64,000 bases of DNA from Pseudomonadota bacterium (GTDB lineage: Bacteria > Pseudomonadota > Alphaproteobacteria > Sphingomonadales > Sphingomonadaceae). The stretch lies in NCBI GenBank assembly GCA_021849075.1, contig JAJZTH010000020.1, positions 1 through 64,000 of the forward strand, written 5' to 3'. The position numbers and the translations under genes are program-made. Within the stretch, counting starts at the first letter, position 1, and each line of letters starts with the position of its first letter. Shown here piece after piece: positions 1-8,156 of the stretch. Under the pieces are notes generated by a model that ran no database searches, was not told the origin of the DNA, and worked only from the letters and a program-made list of their open reading frames with translations.

Positions 1-108
1 TTCGGACACGAAGCCCTGAAGCAGACGAACGTCCTTATAATCGATCTTCGGCGCATCCTTGGCGGCGAAGGGGCAGCTCTTGCGGCGGCGGAAAAACGGG
101 CGTGCCAT
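1..108 (-). CDS. rpsR: 30S ribosomal protein S18, 5' part only
   Basis: Only the first 36 codons lie in the window; the rest runs off the left edge. The reverse strand reads [14 protein letters not shown], the start of alphaproteobacterial S18, followed by the lysine- and aspartate-containing stretch [19 protein letters not shown] typical of the S18 rRNA-binding region. S18 binds S6 and the central domain of 16S rRNA in the small subunit platform. It lies 13 bases downstream of rpsF on the same strand, the classic rpsF-rpsR order, so both are probably made from one transcript. rplI would be expected next, outside the window. Confidence 0.95.
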   Translation of the reverse strand, partial: MARPFFRRRKSCPFAAKDAPKIDYKDVRLLQGFVSE

Positions 109-121
109 GTTTCAGATCTCC

Positions 122-553
122 TTATTCAGCAGCCGGGGCTTCTTCGCGGTCGCGGCGCGGGCCACGATCTTCGCGATCGCCACGGGGACCACGATCGCCA
201 CGGGGACCACGGTCGCCACGTTCCGAACGCTCCTGCTTGCGCATCATCACCGACGGGCCGGTTTCCAGCTCGTCGACCTTGACGGTCATGTAGCGGATGA
301 TGTCTTCGTTGATCTGGGTCTGACGCTCCAGTTCCGCGACGACGCCGGCGGGGGCGTCGATGTTCAGCATCACATAGTGCGCCTTGCGGTTCTTGGCGAT
401 CTTGTACGCGAGCGAACGCAGGCCCCAGGTTTCAACCTTGGTCACCTTGCCTTCATTTTCCTCGACGATCTTGGTGGCGGTTTCCGCCAGAGCGTCCACC
501 TGCGCCTGTGCCAGATCCTGGCGCGCAAGGAACACATGCTCGTAAAGAGCCAT
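122..553 (-). CDS. rpsF: 30S ribosomal protein S6 with an Arg/Gly/Asp-rich C-terminal tail
   Basis: A 143-residue protein beginning [14 protein letters not shown], the conserved first strand of S6, with the family region [19 protein letters not shown] near residues 43-61. S6 dimerises with S18 and binds the 30S platform. The core ends near residue 105. The remaining residues are a highly charged tail containing repeats of GDRGPR, encoded by an 18-base tandem repeat. Charged S6 tails occur in other bacteria (E. coli S6 is glutamylated at its tail), but this composition is different. The start is preceded on the reverse strand by a short purine-rich stretch (GATGAGG). It is the first gene of the rpsF-rpsR operon and has its own promoter and leader candidate just upstream. 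Confidence 0.96.
   Translation of the reverse strand: MALYEHVFLARQDLAQAQVDALAETATKIVEENEGKVTKVETWGLRSLAYKIAKNRKAHYVMLNIDAPAGVVAELERQTQINEDIIRYMTVKVDELETGPSVMMRKQERSERGDRGPRGDRGPRGDREDRGPRRDREEAPAAE
175..219. repeat. 18-base tandem repeat inside rpsF
   Basis: Two exact 18-base units (175-192 and 193-210) and half of a third (211-219, one base different) lie in frame in the 3' part of rpsF. Each unit encodes the six-residue step GDRGPR in the tail of S6. The unit is a multiple of three, so copy-number change would lengthen or shorten the tail without breaking the frame. Confidence 0.85.
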
Positions 554-628
554 GGGTAAGCCTCATCATGTTGGCCGATCGCTGACGCCCACCCCATGTG
601 GAACGCCCCTCCGGCTGTCGTCTCAATG

Positions 629-668
629 CTTCGCGGTGACGCCGAGTCACCCCGGAGCCGATGCGAAG
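629..668 (-). promoter_or_regulatory. Candidate S6:S18 autoregulatory leader RNA of rpsF
   Basis: On the reverse strand the start of the predicted rpsF leader folds into an outer stem CTTCGC/GCGAAG (668-663 with 634-629) and an inner stem GGTGA/TCACC (651-647 with 639-635) with a 7-base loop. An 11-base bulge on the 5' side only (662-652) contains CCG. A bulged CCG next to a stem is the hallmark of the known S6:S18-binding leader that lets the protein pair repress its own mRNA. The pairing is seen directly; the identity is inferred from position and the CCG bulge, not from a covariance-model search. Confidence 0.45.
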
Positions 669-673
669 GCGCG

Positions 674-702
674 CCTATGGCCGAAAAGTGGGGGAAAGGC
701 AA
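674..702 (-). promoter_or_regulatory. Probable sigma-70-type promoter of rpsF-rpsR
   Basis: On the reverse strand TTGCCT (702-697) and CATAGG (679-674) are separated by exactly 17 bases. Transcription would start near 667, giving a leader of about 113 bases before the rpsF ATG. That start falls exactly at the 5' foot of the candidate S6:S18 leader fold, which supports both calls. Confidence 0.5.
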
Positions 703-813
703 GGGCGCATCCATGCGGCGCGCAGGCGCGGCGATGCGGGGGATCGCATGCTTGTCCTGAGCCTGTTTTTCTCCTTAAATCACGGGAAGAAGAAAAACAG
801 ACCAGGAGAGAGC

Positions 814-2214
814 ATGGCCGTCGCAATCGCCGCCCTGTCGCTGATATTGCTGATGATCGCCGCCTATCGCGGCATGAGCGTGATCCTGATGGCGCCGCTG
901 CTGGCGATGCTGGCGGTGTTGCTGACCGATCCGGCGGCCGTGCCTGCCGCCTTTTCCGGCCTGTTCATGGACAGGGTAGCCAGTTTCCTGAAACTCTATT
1001 TCCCCGTTTTCCTGCTGGGCGCATTGTTTGGCAAGCTGGTGGAGATATCGGGCTTCTCCCGCGCGATCGTGACGGCGGTGATTGGGGTGGTGGGGGCCAG
1101 CCGCGCCATTCCCGCAATCATGATCGTCACCGCGCTGCTGACCTATGGCGGGGTGTCGGTGTTCGTCGCGGTGTTCGCCGTCTATCCTTTCGCCGCCGAG
1201 ATGTTTCGTCGCGCCGACATTCCCAAGCGACTGGTGCCTGCGACGATCGGCCTTGGCGCCATCACCTTCACCATGGATGCGGTGCCGGGGACGCCACAGA
1301 TCCAGAACATCATCCCGACCAGCTTTTTCGGCACCACCACCTGGGCCGCGCCGGTGTTGGGCACGATCGGGTCGGTCTGTATCGCGGCGATGGGGCTGAC
1401 CTATCTGGCGTGGCGGCGCAGGACGCTGATGGCGGCGGGGGAGGGCTATGGCGCGCCCGAAACATTGGTGAATGAGCCGGAGCAGCAGGGAGAAGGCGTG
1501 CGCATAGCTCCGCTGATCGCGCTGCTGCCGCTGCTGGTGGTGGGGGTGGGCAATCTGCTGCTGACTTTGGCCATTCCGCGCTGGGTGGATGCACAGGAGG
1601 TGACGCTGGCACTGCCCGGCATGGCGGAGCCGGTCGCGGTCAAGGTGGCGCAAATGTCGGCGCTCTGGGCGGTGGAAGGGGCGTTGCTGCTGGGGATCGG
1701 GACGATCCTGCTCTTTGCCTTCCGCACCGTGGCGCAGCGCTTTGCCGAAGGATCGAAGGCGGCGGTCGGTGGCGCGCTGCTGGCGGGGATGAACACGGCG
1801 GTCGAATATGGCTTTGGCGCTGTGATCGCGGCGCTGCCGGGCTTTCTGGTGGTGAAGGAGGCTCTGCGCGCCATTCCCAATCCGCTGCTGAATGAAGCGA
1901 TCTCCGTCACGTCGCTGGCGGGCATCACCGGTTCGGCCTCGGGCGGCCTGTCGATCGCGCTGGCGGCGATGGCGGATCAGTTCATGGCGGCGGGCGATGC
2001 GGCGGGCATTCCCCGCGAAGTGTTGCACCGAATTGCGTCGATGGCGTCGGGCGGCATGGATAGCCTGCCGCATAATGGCGCGGTCATCACTCTGCTGGCG
2101 GTGACGGGCCTGACCCATAGGCAGGCGTACAAGGATATTTTCGCGCTGACGCTGATCAAGACGCTGACCGTCTTTGTGGTGATCGCCGTCTATTATCTGA
2201 CGGGAATAGTATGA
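814..2214 (+). CDS. GntP-family permease (gluconate/hydroxybutyrate-type proton symporter)
   Basis: A 466-residue inner-membrane protein almost wholly made of hydrophobic segments, roughly a dozen. The segments around LVEISGFSRAI (residues about 72-82), YGGVSVFVAVFAVYPF and the loop DAVPGTPQIQNIIPTSFFG match GntP permeases, which import gluconate, hydroxybutyrate or related small organic acids with protons. The ATG at 814 is chosen over upstream in-frame starts because AGGAGAG lies at 803-809 and the first membrane helix begins directly after it; the longer version would add 51 basic, non-membrane residues. It stands alone: no kinase or dehydrogenase gene for a substrate is adjacent, so the substrate is unknown. 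A strong terminator follows. Confidence 0.85.
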   Translation: MAVAIAALSLILLMIAAYRGMSVILMAPLLAMLAVLLTDPAAVPAAFSGLFMDRVASFLKLYFPVFLLGALFGKLVEISGFSRAIVTAVIGVVGASRAIPAIMIVTALLTYGGVSVFVAVFAVYPFAAEMFRRADIPKRLVPATIGLGAITFTMDAVPGTPQIQNIIPTSFFGTTTWAAPVLGTIGSVCIAAMGLTYLAWRRRTLMAAGEGYGAPETLVNEPEQQGEGVRIAPLIALLPLLVVGVGNLLLTLAIPRWVDAQEVTLALPGMAEPVAVKVAQMSALWAVEGALLLGIGTILLFAFRTVAQRFAEGSKAAVGGALLAGMNTAVEYGFGAVIAALPGFLVVKEALRAIPNPLLNEAISVTSLAGITGSASGGLSIALAAMADQFMAAGDAAGIPREVLHRIASMASGGMDSLPHNGAVITLLAVTGLTHRQAYKDIFALTLIKTLTVFVVIAVYYLTGIV

Positions 2215-2218
2215 AAAA

Positions 2219-2251
2219 AACGCTCCGGGGGGAGAGAAACCCCGGAGCGTT
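2219..2251. terminator. Bidirectional intrinsic terminator
   Basis: A perfect 12-base stem AACGCTCCGGGG/CCCCGGAGCGTT with a 9-base loop lies between two convergent genes. A-tracts precede it and T follows it, so it can end the permease transcript on the plus strand and the RcnB-like transcript on the minus strand. Confidence 0.85.
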
Positions 2252-2283
2252 TACGACCCGTCGGCTTGGCCGGCTGGGAAAAT

Positions 2284-2658
2284 TTAGCGGATCGCGCTGC
2301 CGACGACGGCGCCGATGAGGCCGCTCGTGATGGCGATCAGCACCGCGTCATTGCCCGAACGGACCCACTGATAGCCGCGGGGCGGAGCGGACAGGCGATA
2401 ATCGCGATAATTGTTCACCACCCGATAGTTGGTGGCGTAGCGGCGGTCGAAGCGCTGGCCCTTGGCCCAGCGGCGACCGCTGTCCTTGCGCACGATGGTC
2501 TGCTTCTTGACGACGGTGCGGCCGTTCGCCTTGTGCTTGACGGTGGTGCGGCTGACTTCGTGGCGTTCCTGATGGGGGGCGGCCTGCGCCTGGGCGGTGA
2601 CGATCGGGCTGGCGATCAGCGTCGTGGCGGTCAGGGCCATGATGATCTTCTTGAACAT
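2284..2658 (-). CDS. RcnB-like small secreted protein
   Basis: A 124-residue protein with an N-terminal signal peptide (MFKKIIMALTATTLIASP..., cleavage probably after the AQA near residue 25). A very basic middle follows, then the RcnB-type ending SAPPRGYQWVRSGNDAVLIA and a hydrophobic glycine-containing C-terminus. RcnB is a periplasmic protein linked to nickel and cobalt efflux in E. coli; sphingomonads carry many divergent copies whose role is not established. The start at 2658 is chosen over a frame opening at 2775 because AAGGAG stands 7-8 bases upstream and the signal peptide begins there. Another RcnB-like gene lies at the far end of the window. Confidence 0.8.
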   Translation of the reverse strand: MFKKIIMALTATTLIASPIVTAQAQAAPHQERHEVSRTTVKHKANGRTVVKKQTIVRKDSGRRWAKGQRFDRRYATNYRVVNNYRDYRLSAPPRGYQWVRSGNDAVLIAITSGLIGAVVGSAIR

Positions 2659-2842
2659 GTCTTGCTCCTTTACCTGTGTATCGGGCGCCATTCCGTGGCG
2701 TCGAAGACAGAGATAGAAGCCGCTTGTCGCGTGAATGTGTCGCAGGCGAACGAAGAATGTCGGAAATTGTAACAAAGCGCGATTTAAGCTGAGCCGGCGT
2801 TCAGAAATGGCGATTTTTCAGTGTGTTGCAGAAGAGACGACA

Positions 2843-2875
2843 AGAAAAAGCCCCGCGGCGGAGGCTGCGAGGCTT
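2843..2875 (-). terminator. Intrinsic terminator of the small secreted peptide gene
   Basis: On the reverse strand AAGCCTCGC (2875-2867) pairs with GCGGGGCTT (2856-2848), nine pairs including one G-U. TTTTTCTT follows. It lies 25 bases past the stop of the 55-residue gene. Confidence 0.75.
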
Positions 2876-2899
2876 GAGAATGTGAGATGGATGGGGAGG

Positions 2900-3067
2900 T
2901 CAGTTCGGCAGCGGCGTCGCCGTCACCACCATGCGCGCAAGGAGGATGGGCTGGCTCTTCCCTTCGACGATCGGGGCGTGATGCTGCACCGGCGCGGCGG
3001 CGAGCGCGGACAGGCTGGCGCTAAGGACCAGCGCACTGCTGGCGATGCTGAGGGCGATGGTCTTCAT
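2900..3067 (-). CDS. Small secreted protein of unknown function, 55 residues
   Basis: A short reading frame supported by an AAGGAG site 7 bases before its ATG, a clean signal peptide (MKTIALSIASSALVLSASLS then ALAAA, cleavage near residue 25) and a terminator just past its stop. The mature part is only about 30 residues and contains QHHAPIVEGKSQPILLAR. A second in-frame ATG two codons upstream is too close to the ribosome site. I do not recognise the family. The signal peptide implies periplasmic or outer location. It is flanked by the RcnB-like gene and the efflux operon, both on the same strand but each with its own terminator or repeat between, so it is probably a single-gene transcript. 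Confidence 0.65.
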   Translation of the reverse strand: MKTIALSIASSALVLSASLSALAAAPVQHHAPIVEGKSQPILLARMVVTATPLPN

Positions 3068-3212
3068 GGGCATGCTCCTTGCGTGCGCCGGGGCGGCGGC
3101 ATGGAAGGAGCATTAGGAGACGGTTGTCGCAGGACTGTGCCGTGGCTGCGCCGTCTTTGTCGGAAAATGTATCAGGGAAATAGGCGGGGCGGCTTTTCGC
3201 TCTCACCCTTCC

Positions 3213-3259
3213 GCCGCGCTTCGCGCGGCTCCTTCCCTCTCCCGATGGGAGAGGGAAGG
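3213..3259. repeat. Double hairpin repeat after the efflux operon
   Basis: Two perfect hairpins stand side by side: GCCGCGC-ttc-GCGCGGC at 3213-3229 and CCTTCCCTCTCCC-gat-GGGAGAGGGAAGG at 3231-3259. They lie just past the stop of the permease gene. There is no T-tract, so this looks like a dispersed sphingomonad intergenic repeat that may stabilise the 3' end or act as a weak terminator. Confidence 0.75.
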
Positions 3260-3266
3260 TTGCCCG

Positions 3267-4472
3267 CTATTCGTGCCGCAGCGCGTCGATGGGGTTGAGC
3301 GCGGCGGCGCGCCGGGCCGGGAAATAGCCGAACACTACGCCGATCGCCGCCGAAAAGAGGAAGGCGATCAGGTTGACCTTGAGGTCGAACAGGAAGGGCA
3401 CCTGCATCAGCGGGGCGATGGCGAGCGAGGCGACCAGCGCCAGCGCGAGGCCGATGAGGCCGCCAAGGCAGGACAGCACGATCGCCTCCACCAGAAATTG
3501 CAGCAACACTTCGCGCGCGACCGCGCCGATGGCGAGGCGGATGCCGATTTCCCGCGTCCGCTCCGTCACCGACACCAGCATGATGTTCATGATGCCGATG
3601 CCGCCCACCAGCAGCGAAATCGCCGCCACCGCGCCCACGATCTGGGTCAATATGGTGGTCGTTCCGGTCAATGTGTCGCTGATCTGCTTGGTGTCGAAGA
3701 CGTTGAAATTATCCTGATCGCCGGGTTTGATCTTGCGCCGTTCGCGCATCAGTTCCTCAAGGCTGTTCTGCACGGTCGCGCTGTCATAGGCGTCGTCCAC
3801 CGCGACCATGATCTGGCTGATGTCGCGGTCGCCGGTGAAGCGGCGCTGCACGAATTTGATCGGCATGACGACGACATCGTCCTGATCGCCAAAGCCGCCC
3901 TGGCCGCGCGTCGCCAGCACGCCCACGACCTGGCAGGACACGCCCTTGATTCGCATCCTCTTGCCGACCGGCTCTGCGCCCTGGAACAGGTTGGTGCGCA
4001 CCGTATTGCCGATGATGCAGACGGATTTGCCCGCCTCCTCCTCATCGGGCAGGAACAGGCGGCCGTCCTGCACCTTCCACTGCTGCACCTCCGAATAGGC
4101 GGAGGTGGTGCCATAGACGGTGGTGGACCAGTTATTGCCTTCATAGATGGCGGTGCCGCTCGACTGCACCACCGGGGCGACGGCGCGCACGCCGGTCAGC
4201 TGGTTTTCGATGGCGGTCAAATCAGCGGGCTTGAAGTCGGGCGGGCGCGGGCCGCCGCCGCCCCGGCCAAAGCCCTGACCCGGCCGCAATTGCAACACAT
4301 TGGCGCCCAGCGAGCTGATTTGTTCCCGCACCGCGGCGGTTGCGCCATTGCCCAGCGTGACCATGGTAACGACCGCGGCCACGCCTATGATGATGCCCAA
4401 CGTCGTCAGGAAGCTGCGCAGCTTGTGCCGGTTGATCGCGCGGAAGGCGAGGATGATGGTGGTGCCTAGCAT
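3267..4472 (-). CDS. MacB-type ABC transporter permease
   Basis: A 401-residue protein with the MacB/FtsX-like plan: an N-terminal membrane helix (LRSFLTTLGIIIGVAAVVTM, residues about 19-38), a periplasmic domain of about 220 residues and three C-terminal helices, the last followed by FPARRAAALNPIDALRHE, the family's ending. These permeases do not move substrate through the membrane; they drive a periplasmic tripartite complex mechanically. Here the ATPase is a separate upstream gene rather than fused as in E. coli MacB. The ATG at 4472 overlaps the ATPase stop by one base (TGATG); a GTG one codon earlier is possible. The periplasmic domain has a glycine-rich patch (FGRGGGG) near residue 72. 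It is the last gene of the operon. Confidence 0.92.
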   Translation of the reverse strand: MLGTTIILAFRAINRHKLRSFLTTLGIIIGVAAVVTMVTLGNGATAAVREQISSLGANVLQLRPGQGFGRGGGGPRPPDFKPADLTAIENQLTGVRAVAPVVQSSGTAIYEGNNWSTTVYGTTSAYSEVQQWKVQDGRLFLPDEEEAGKSVCIIGNTVRTNLFQGAEPVGKRMRIKGVSCQVVGVLATRGQGGFGDQDDVVVMPIKFVQRRFTGDRDISQIMVAVDDAYDSATVQNSLEELMRERRKIKPGDQDNFNVFDTKQISDTLTGTTTILTQIVGAVAAISLLVGGIGIMNIMLVSVTERTREIGIRLAIGAVAREVLLQFLVEAIVLSCLGGLIGLALALVASLAIAPLMQVPFLFDLKVNLIAFLFSAAIGVVFGYFPARRAAALNPIDALRHE

Positions 4473-5173
4473 CACGCCTTCACCCCCGCTTCGATGCTTT
4501 CGACCAGACCGTCGCGGAAATGGACGATGGTGCGGGCATAGGCGGCCATGTCCGGCTCATGCGTCACCATCAGCACGGTGATGCCGCTGTTCCTGTTGAG
4601 GTCGGTCAGCAATTCCATGATCTCGACCGATCGCTGCGAATCGAGGTTGCCGGTTGGTTCGTCCGCCACTAGCACATCGGGCTGGGTGACGATGGCGCGG
4701 GCGATGGCGACGCGCTGCTGCTGCCCGCCGGAGAGTTCGGCGGGTGTATGGTCCCACCAGTCCTTGAGGCCCACCTTGTCGAGCGCGGCCATGCCCATGT
4801 CATAGCGCAACTTCTTGTCCTCGCCGCGATAGAGCAGAGGCAGTTCGACATTTTCCAGCGCCGTCGTGCGCGACAGCAGGTTGAAGCCCTGAAACACGAA
4901 GCCGAGATAGCGGCGGCGCAGCAGCGCCCGCTGGTCGCGGTCCAGCGTCTCGACATGATGGCCCTTGAACAAATAGGTGCCGCCCGAAGGCACGTCGAGG
5001 CAGCCCAATATGTTCATTGTGGTCGACTTGCCCGATCCAGATGGTCCCATGACGGCGACGAAATCGCCCTGCTGGATGTCGAGGTCGACGCCCTTCAACG
5101 CTTGAAAGGCGGTCGGTCCCTCGCCATAGATTTTGGTCACGCCCTTCAGGGAGATGATCGGGTCAGCGGCCAT
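4472..5173 (-). CDS. ABC transporter ATP-binding protein of the MacB/LolD type
   Basis: A 233-residue nucleotide-binding protein. The Walker A is GPSGSGKST near residues 43-51, the signature LSGGQQQRVAIARA near 146-159 and the Walker B VLVADEPTGNLDSQ just after, followed by the switch histidine in VTHEPD. The length and the YGEGPTAFQALKGVDLDI opening match the LolD/MacB-like class. It powers the permease encoded immediately downstream, whose start touches this stop. It begins 5 bases after the adaptor gene ends. It acts on the cytoplasmic face of the inner membrane in a tripartite efflux or secretion complex. Confidence 0.94.
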   Translation of the reverse strand: MAADPIISLKGVTKIYGEGPTAFQALKGVDLDIQQGDFVAVMGPSGSGKSTTMNILGCLDVPSGGTYLFKGHHVETLDRDQRALLRRRYLGFVFQGFNLLSRTTALENVELPLLYRGEDKKLRYDMGMAALDKVGLKDWWDHTPAELSGGQQQRVAIARAIVTQPDVLVADEPTGNLDSQRSVEIMELLTDLNRNSGITVLMVTHEPDMAAYARTIVHFRDGLVESIEAGVKA

Positions 5174-5178
5174 GATGG

Positions 5179-6702
5179 TCAGTTTCCGCTCGGGCGGGGG
5201 GAGGCGGGTTTTCCTGCGGCCGGCGCGACGGGCGCGGTTTCCGGCGCGGCGTCGCCCGAATTGCCGAGCTTGCCGACGCTGGCGGGCGTGCCGTCCGCGG
5301 CCGGATTGGCCTGCCGACGGTCAGGCGCCTTGGTGTCGCCGCTGCTATAGGGCTTCTGGTCTTCGGCAGGGGGCTGCTGTCCTGCGGCAAGCTGGCCGGT
5401 GATGACCCGCGCCCCGGCTTTGAGGTCGCCGCCGGTGACAACCGTGCGCGATCCGTCGCTGGCGCCGACCGTCACCTGAACGGCTTTGGGATTGCCATCC
5501 TCACCCACGACATAGACGGTCTGGCTGCTGCCCGCCCCGAAGCTGACCTGACGATTGCCGCCGCTGCGGCGCATGCGGCCGGGGCCGGGCAGGACGCTGG
5601 TGATGCCGCCGCCCTGCGCCTGGGCGCTGGGCTTGAAGCGCAGCGCGCTGTTGGGGACGAGCAGAACGTCATGCAGTTCCTGCGTCACGATGTCCGCCGT
5701 CGCGGTCATGCCGGGGCGCAGCGTTTCATCCTTATTGTCGACCGACAGCACCGCCGTATAGGCGACCACGGTGCCGGTCGAACTGGTCGTGCTGCTGCTG
5801 GTGGAGGAAGAGGAGGAGCTGCTCGATGCGTTCGACCCGACATTCACCCGCGTCACCTTGGCCGGGAAGGTGCGGCCAGGGAAGGCGTCTACGGCGAAGC
5901 TGGCGGTCTGGCCTTCCTTCACCTGACCGACGTCGGCTTCGTCCACCGACACTTCGACCTCCATTTGCGTCAGGTCTTCGGCCAGGGTGAAGAGCACCGG
6001 CGCGTTCAGGGAGGCCGCAACCGTCTGACCCGGTTCGATATCGCGGGACAGGACGACGCCGTTCACCGGCGACACGATCTGGGCGATCGACAGGTTGGTC
6101 TGGGCCGTCGACAACTGCGCGCGTGAGACATTCACCTGCGCCTGCGCGGACCGCAGATTGGCGAGCGCACTCTGATAGTCGGCGCGGGCCGAATCCATCT
6201 CCGTCTTGGCCGGCACGCGGCCGCCCGACAGCTTGAACACCGTCTCCTGCCGGTCCAGCGTCGCCTTAGCCAGCGCGACCTGCGCCTGCGCCTGTGCGAC
6301 GCTGGCTTGGCTGGATGCGACCTGCGCCTGATTCTGGTTCACCGTGTCGACCAGACGGCGGGTGTCCAGTTCGGCGAGCTTCTGCCCCTTGGTCACGCGA
6401 TCATTAACGTCGACATAGACCGCCGTGATCTTGCCCGACTGTTCGGACCCGACATCGACCTGATTGATGGGCTTCAAATTGCCTGTCGCGGACACGCTGA
6501 CCGTCAGGTCGCCCTGCCGCACTTCGCGGGTGGCGTAGCTGGCCTTGTCCTCGCCCGAAAAGCAGCGGGCGACGAGCAGGACGAGGATCAGCAGGACGAA
6601 GCCCACGCCGCCCCGGATCGCCCATTTGCGCCACGGTTTCTGCGGCTTTTCGCCCAGGAAGTCGCTGAGGTCCTTATCTGAGTTCACATCATTGCTCATC
6701 AT
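5179..6702 (-). CDS. MacA/HlyD-type periplasmic adaptor of a tripartite efflux pump
   Basis: A 507-residue membrane-fusion protein. One membrane helix lies at residues about 30-48. The lipoyl-like half GNLKPINQVDVGSEQSGKI, a long alpha-helical hairpin rich in Ala/Gln (residues about 110-200), the second lipoyl half ending SPVNGVVLSRDIEPGQTV, and beta-barrel domains follow. It bridges the MacB-type permease and the outer-membrane factor. Two oddities are visible: a serine/threonine run of about 20 residues inside the barrel domain (residues about 290-312), and a long proline- and alanine-rich C-terminal tail. The chosen ATG overlaps the stop of the upstream outer-membrane gene as ATGA, so translation is probably coupled. 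Confidence 0.92.
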   Translation of the reverse strand: MMSNDVNSDKDLSDFLGEKPQKPWRKWAIRGGVGFVLLILVLLVARCFSGEDKASYATREVRQGDLTVSVSATGNLKPINQVDVGSEQSGKITAVYVDVNDRVTKGQKLAELDTRRLVDTVNQNQAQVASSQASVAQAQAQVALAKATLDRQETVFKLSGGRVPAKTEMDSARADYQSALANLRSAQAQVNVSRAQLSTAQTNLSIAQIVSPVNGVVLSRDIEPGQTVAASLNAPVLFTLAEDLTQMEVEVSVDEADVGQVKEGQTASFAVDAFPGRTFPAKVTRVNVGSNASSSSSSSSTSSSTTSSTGTVVAYTAVLSVDNKDETLRPGMTATADIVTQELHDVLLVPNSALRFKPSAQAQGGGITSVLPGPGRMRRSGGNRQVSFGAGSSQTVYVVGEDGNPKAVQVTVGASDGSRTVVTGGDLKAGARVITGQLAAGQQPPAEDQKPYSSGDTKAPDRRQANPAADGTPASVGKLGNSGDAAPETAPVAPAAGKPASPRPSGN

Positions 6703-8156
6703 TTTGACCCTTCAGCGGGGCGGTTGTCCATGGTCTGCCATCCGCCGCCCAGCGCATTGTAAAGCTGGGCGATGGCCAGAACTTCGTCCGATTGCGCGGA
6801 GGCCAGACTGTTGCGGGCGTTCAGCAGGGTGGTTTCGCTGGTCGACAGCGTCTGGAAATCGGTCAGCCCCGCCTGATACTGGCTGCGCGCCATGATGGCG
6901 GCATTGTTCGACGCTTCATAAGCGGTGGTGAATTCGACCTTGCGCCGGCGCGCGCTGTCGAGCGCCGCCATCGCATTTTCGACATCCTCCAGCGCGGTCA
7001 GCACGCTTTGTTTATAGGCGGCGAAGGCGGCGTCGGTCGCGGCTTTCTGCGACCGGACCTGCGAGGCGAGCCGGCCGCCGTCGAAGATGGTCTGCGCCAC
7101 ATTGGCGAAGATGCCGCCGGTGATCAGGCTGAACAAATCCCGGAAGCTGTTCGATGTGGTGCCGATGTTGCCGCTGATGCCCAGTGAGGGATAAAGCTGG
7201 GCCTGCGCCACGCCGATCCGCGCGGTGGCGGCGGCCAGCGCCCGTTCGGCGCTGCGCACATCGGGCCGCTGGCGCAGCGTGTCGGCGGGAATGCCGGTCG
7301 CGATCTGCGTCGATGCGGTCGGGATGGGGGCGGGCGTTTCCAACGCGCGGGTCGCATCGCCCGGCGCCTGCCCGGTCAGCATGGCGATGCGATTGAGGCT
7401 GCCGCGCAGGCTGGCTTCCAACTGGGGAATGGTGGCATTGGTCTGGGCCAGCTGAGCCTTGGCCTGCTGTTCGTCCAGCGAGGAGACGAGACCCGCCTGC
7501 AACCGCCAGCCGGCGATGTTGTAATTGTCCTGCTGAACCTTCTGCGTTTCCTGCGCGACCCGCAACTGCTCCTGCGCCAGACGCGCCTGCACATAGTTGG
7601 TGACGAGTTCGGAAATGATCGTCAGCCGCACATTGGCCAGGTCATAGCCCGATGCGGCAAGATCGGCGCGCGCGGCTTCCGACGTGCGGGCCAGTTCACC
7701 GAACAGGTCCGCCTGCCAGCTGGCGTTGGCGCGCAGAGAATAGCTGCTGGACCAGTTGCTGGAGCCGCCGCCGATCGGGTTGCCGCTGCTGTCCAGGCGG
7801 CCGCCGGCATCCTGGCTGCTATAATTGCGCCCGCCAGTACCCGATCCGTTAACCTGTGGCAGGAAGCTGGCATTGGCTTGACGCAAACTCTCGCGCGCTT
7901 GCCGCAGCCGGGCCTGGGCCTGCATGATGTCCAGATTATTGGCGATCGCGCTGTCGATCAGGGTGGAGAGCGCCGGATCGTTGAGGCGGGTCCACCATTG
8001 GGCCAGATCGGCATCGTCCAGTACCGCGCCGTTTCCCTGGCTATAGGCGGCCGGCACGCCCAGAGCGGCCGTCTGCGGGGCGCGATAATCGGGGCCGGCG
8101 GCGCAGGCGGACAGCATGAGCGCCGGCCCGCTGATCCATGCAAAGCGATATCGCAC
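6699..8156 (-). CDS. NodT-family outer-membrane efflux lipoprotein
   Basis: A 485-residue outer-membrane factor. The N-terminus has a lipoprotein signal with the lipobox LSAC (cysteine at residue 18) followed by AAGPDYRAP, the usual NodT start. Two internally similar halves of long amphipathic helices follow, with the family segments QARLRQARESLRQANASFLP and the second-half equivalent AQLYPSLGISG. It forms the trimeric channel through the outer membrane. It is the first gene of the four-gene operon outer-membrane factor, adaptor, ATPase, permease, which together make a MacAB-TolC-like exporter for macrolides, peptides or lipids. The substrate cannot be read from sequence. Confidence 0.93.
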   Translation of the reverse strand: MRYRFAWISGPALMLSACAAGPDYRAPQTAALGVPAAYSQGNGAVLDDADLAQWWTRLNDPALSTLIDSAIANNLDIMQAQARLRQARESLRQANASFLPQVNGSGTGGRNYSSQDAGGRLDSSGNPIGGGSSNWSSSYSLRANASWQADLFGELARTSEAARADLAASGYDLANVRLTIISELVTNYVQARLAQEQLRVAQETQKVQQDNYNIAGWRLQAGLVSSLDEQQAKAQLAQTNATIPQLEASLRGSLNRIAMLTGQAPGDATRALETPAPIPTASTQIATGIPADTLRQRPDVRSAERALAAATARIGVAQAQLYPSLGISGNIGTTSNSFRDLFSLITGGIFANVAQTIFDGGRLASQVRSQKAATDAAFAAYKQSVLTALEDVENAMAALDSARRRKVEFTTAYEASNNAAIMARSQYQAGLTDFQTLSTSETTLLNARNSLASAQSDEVLAIAQLYNALGGGWQTMDNRPAEGSK

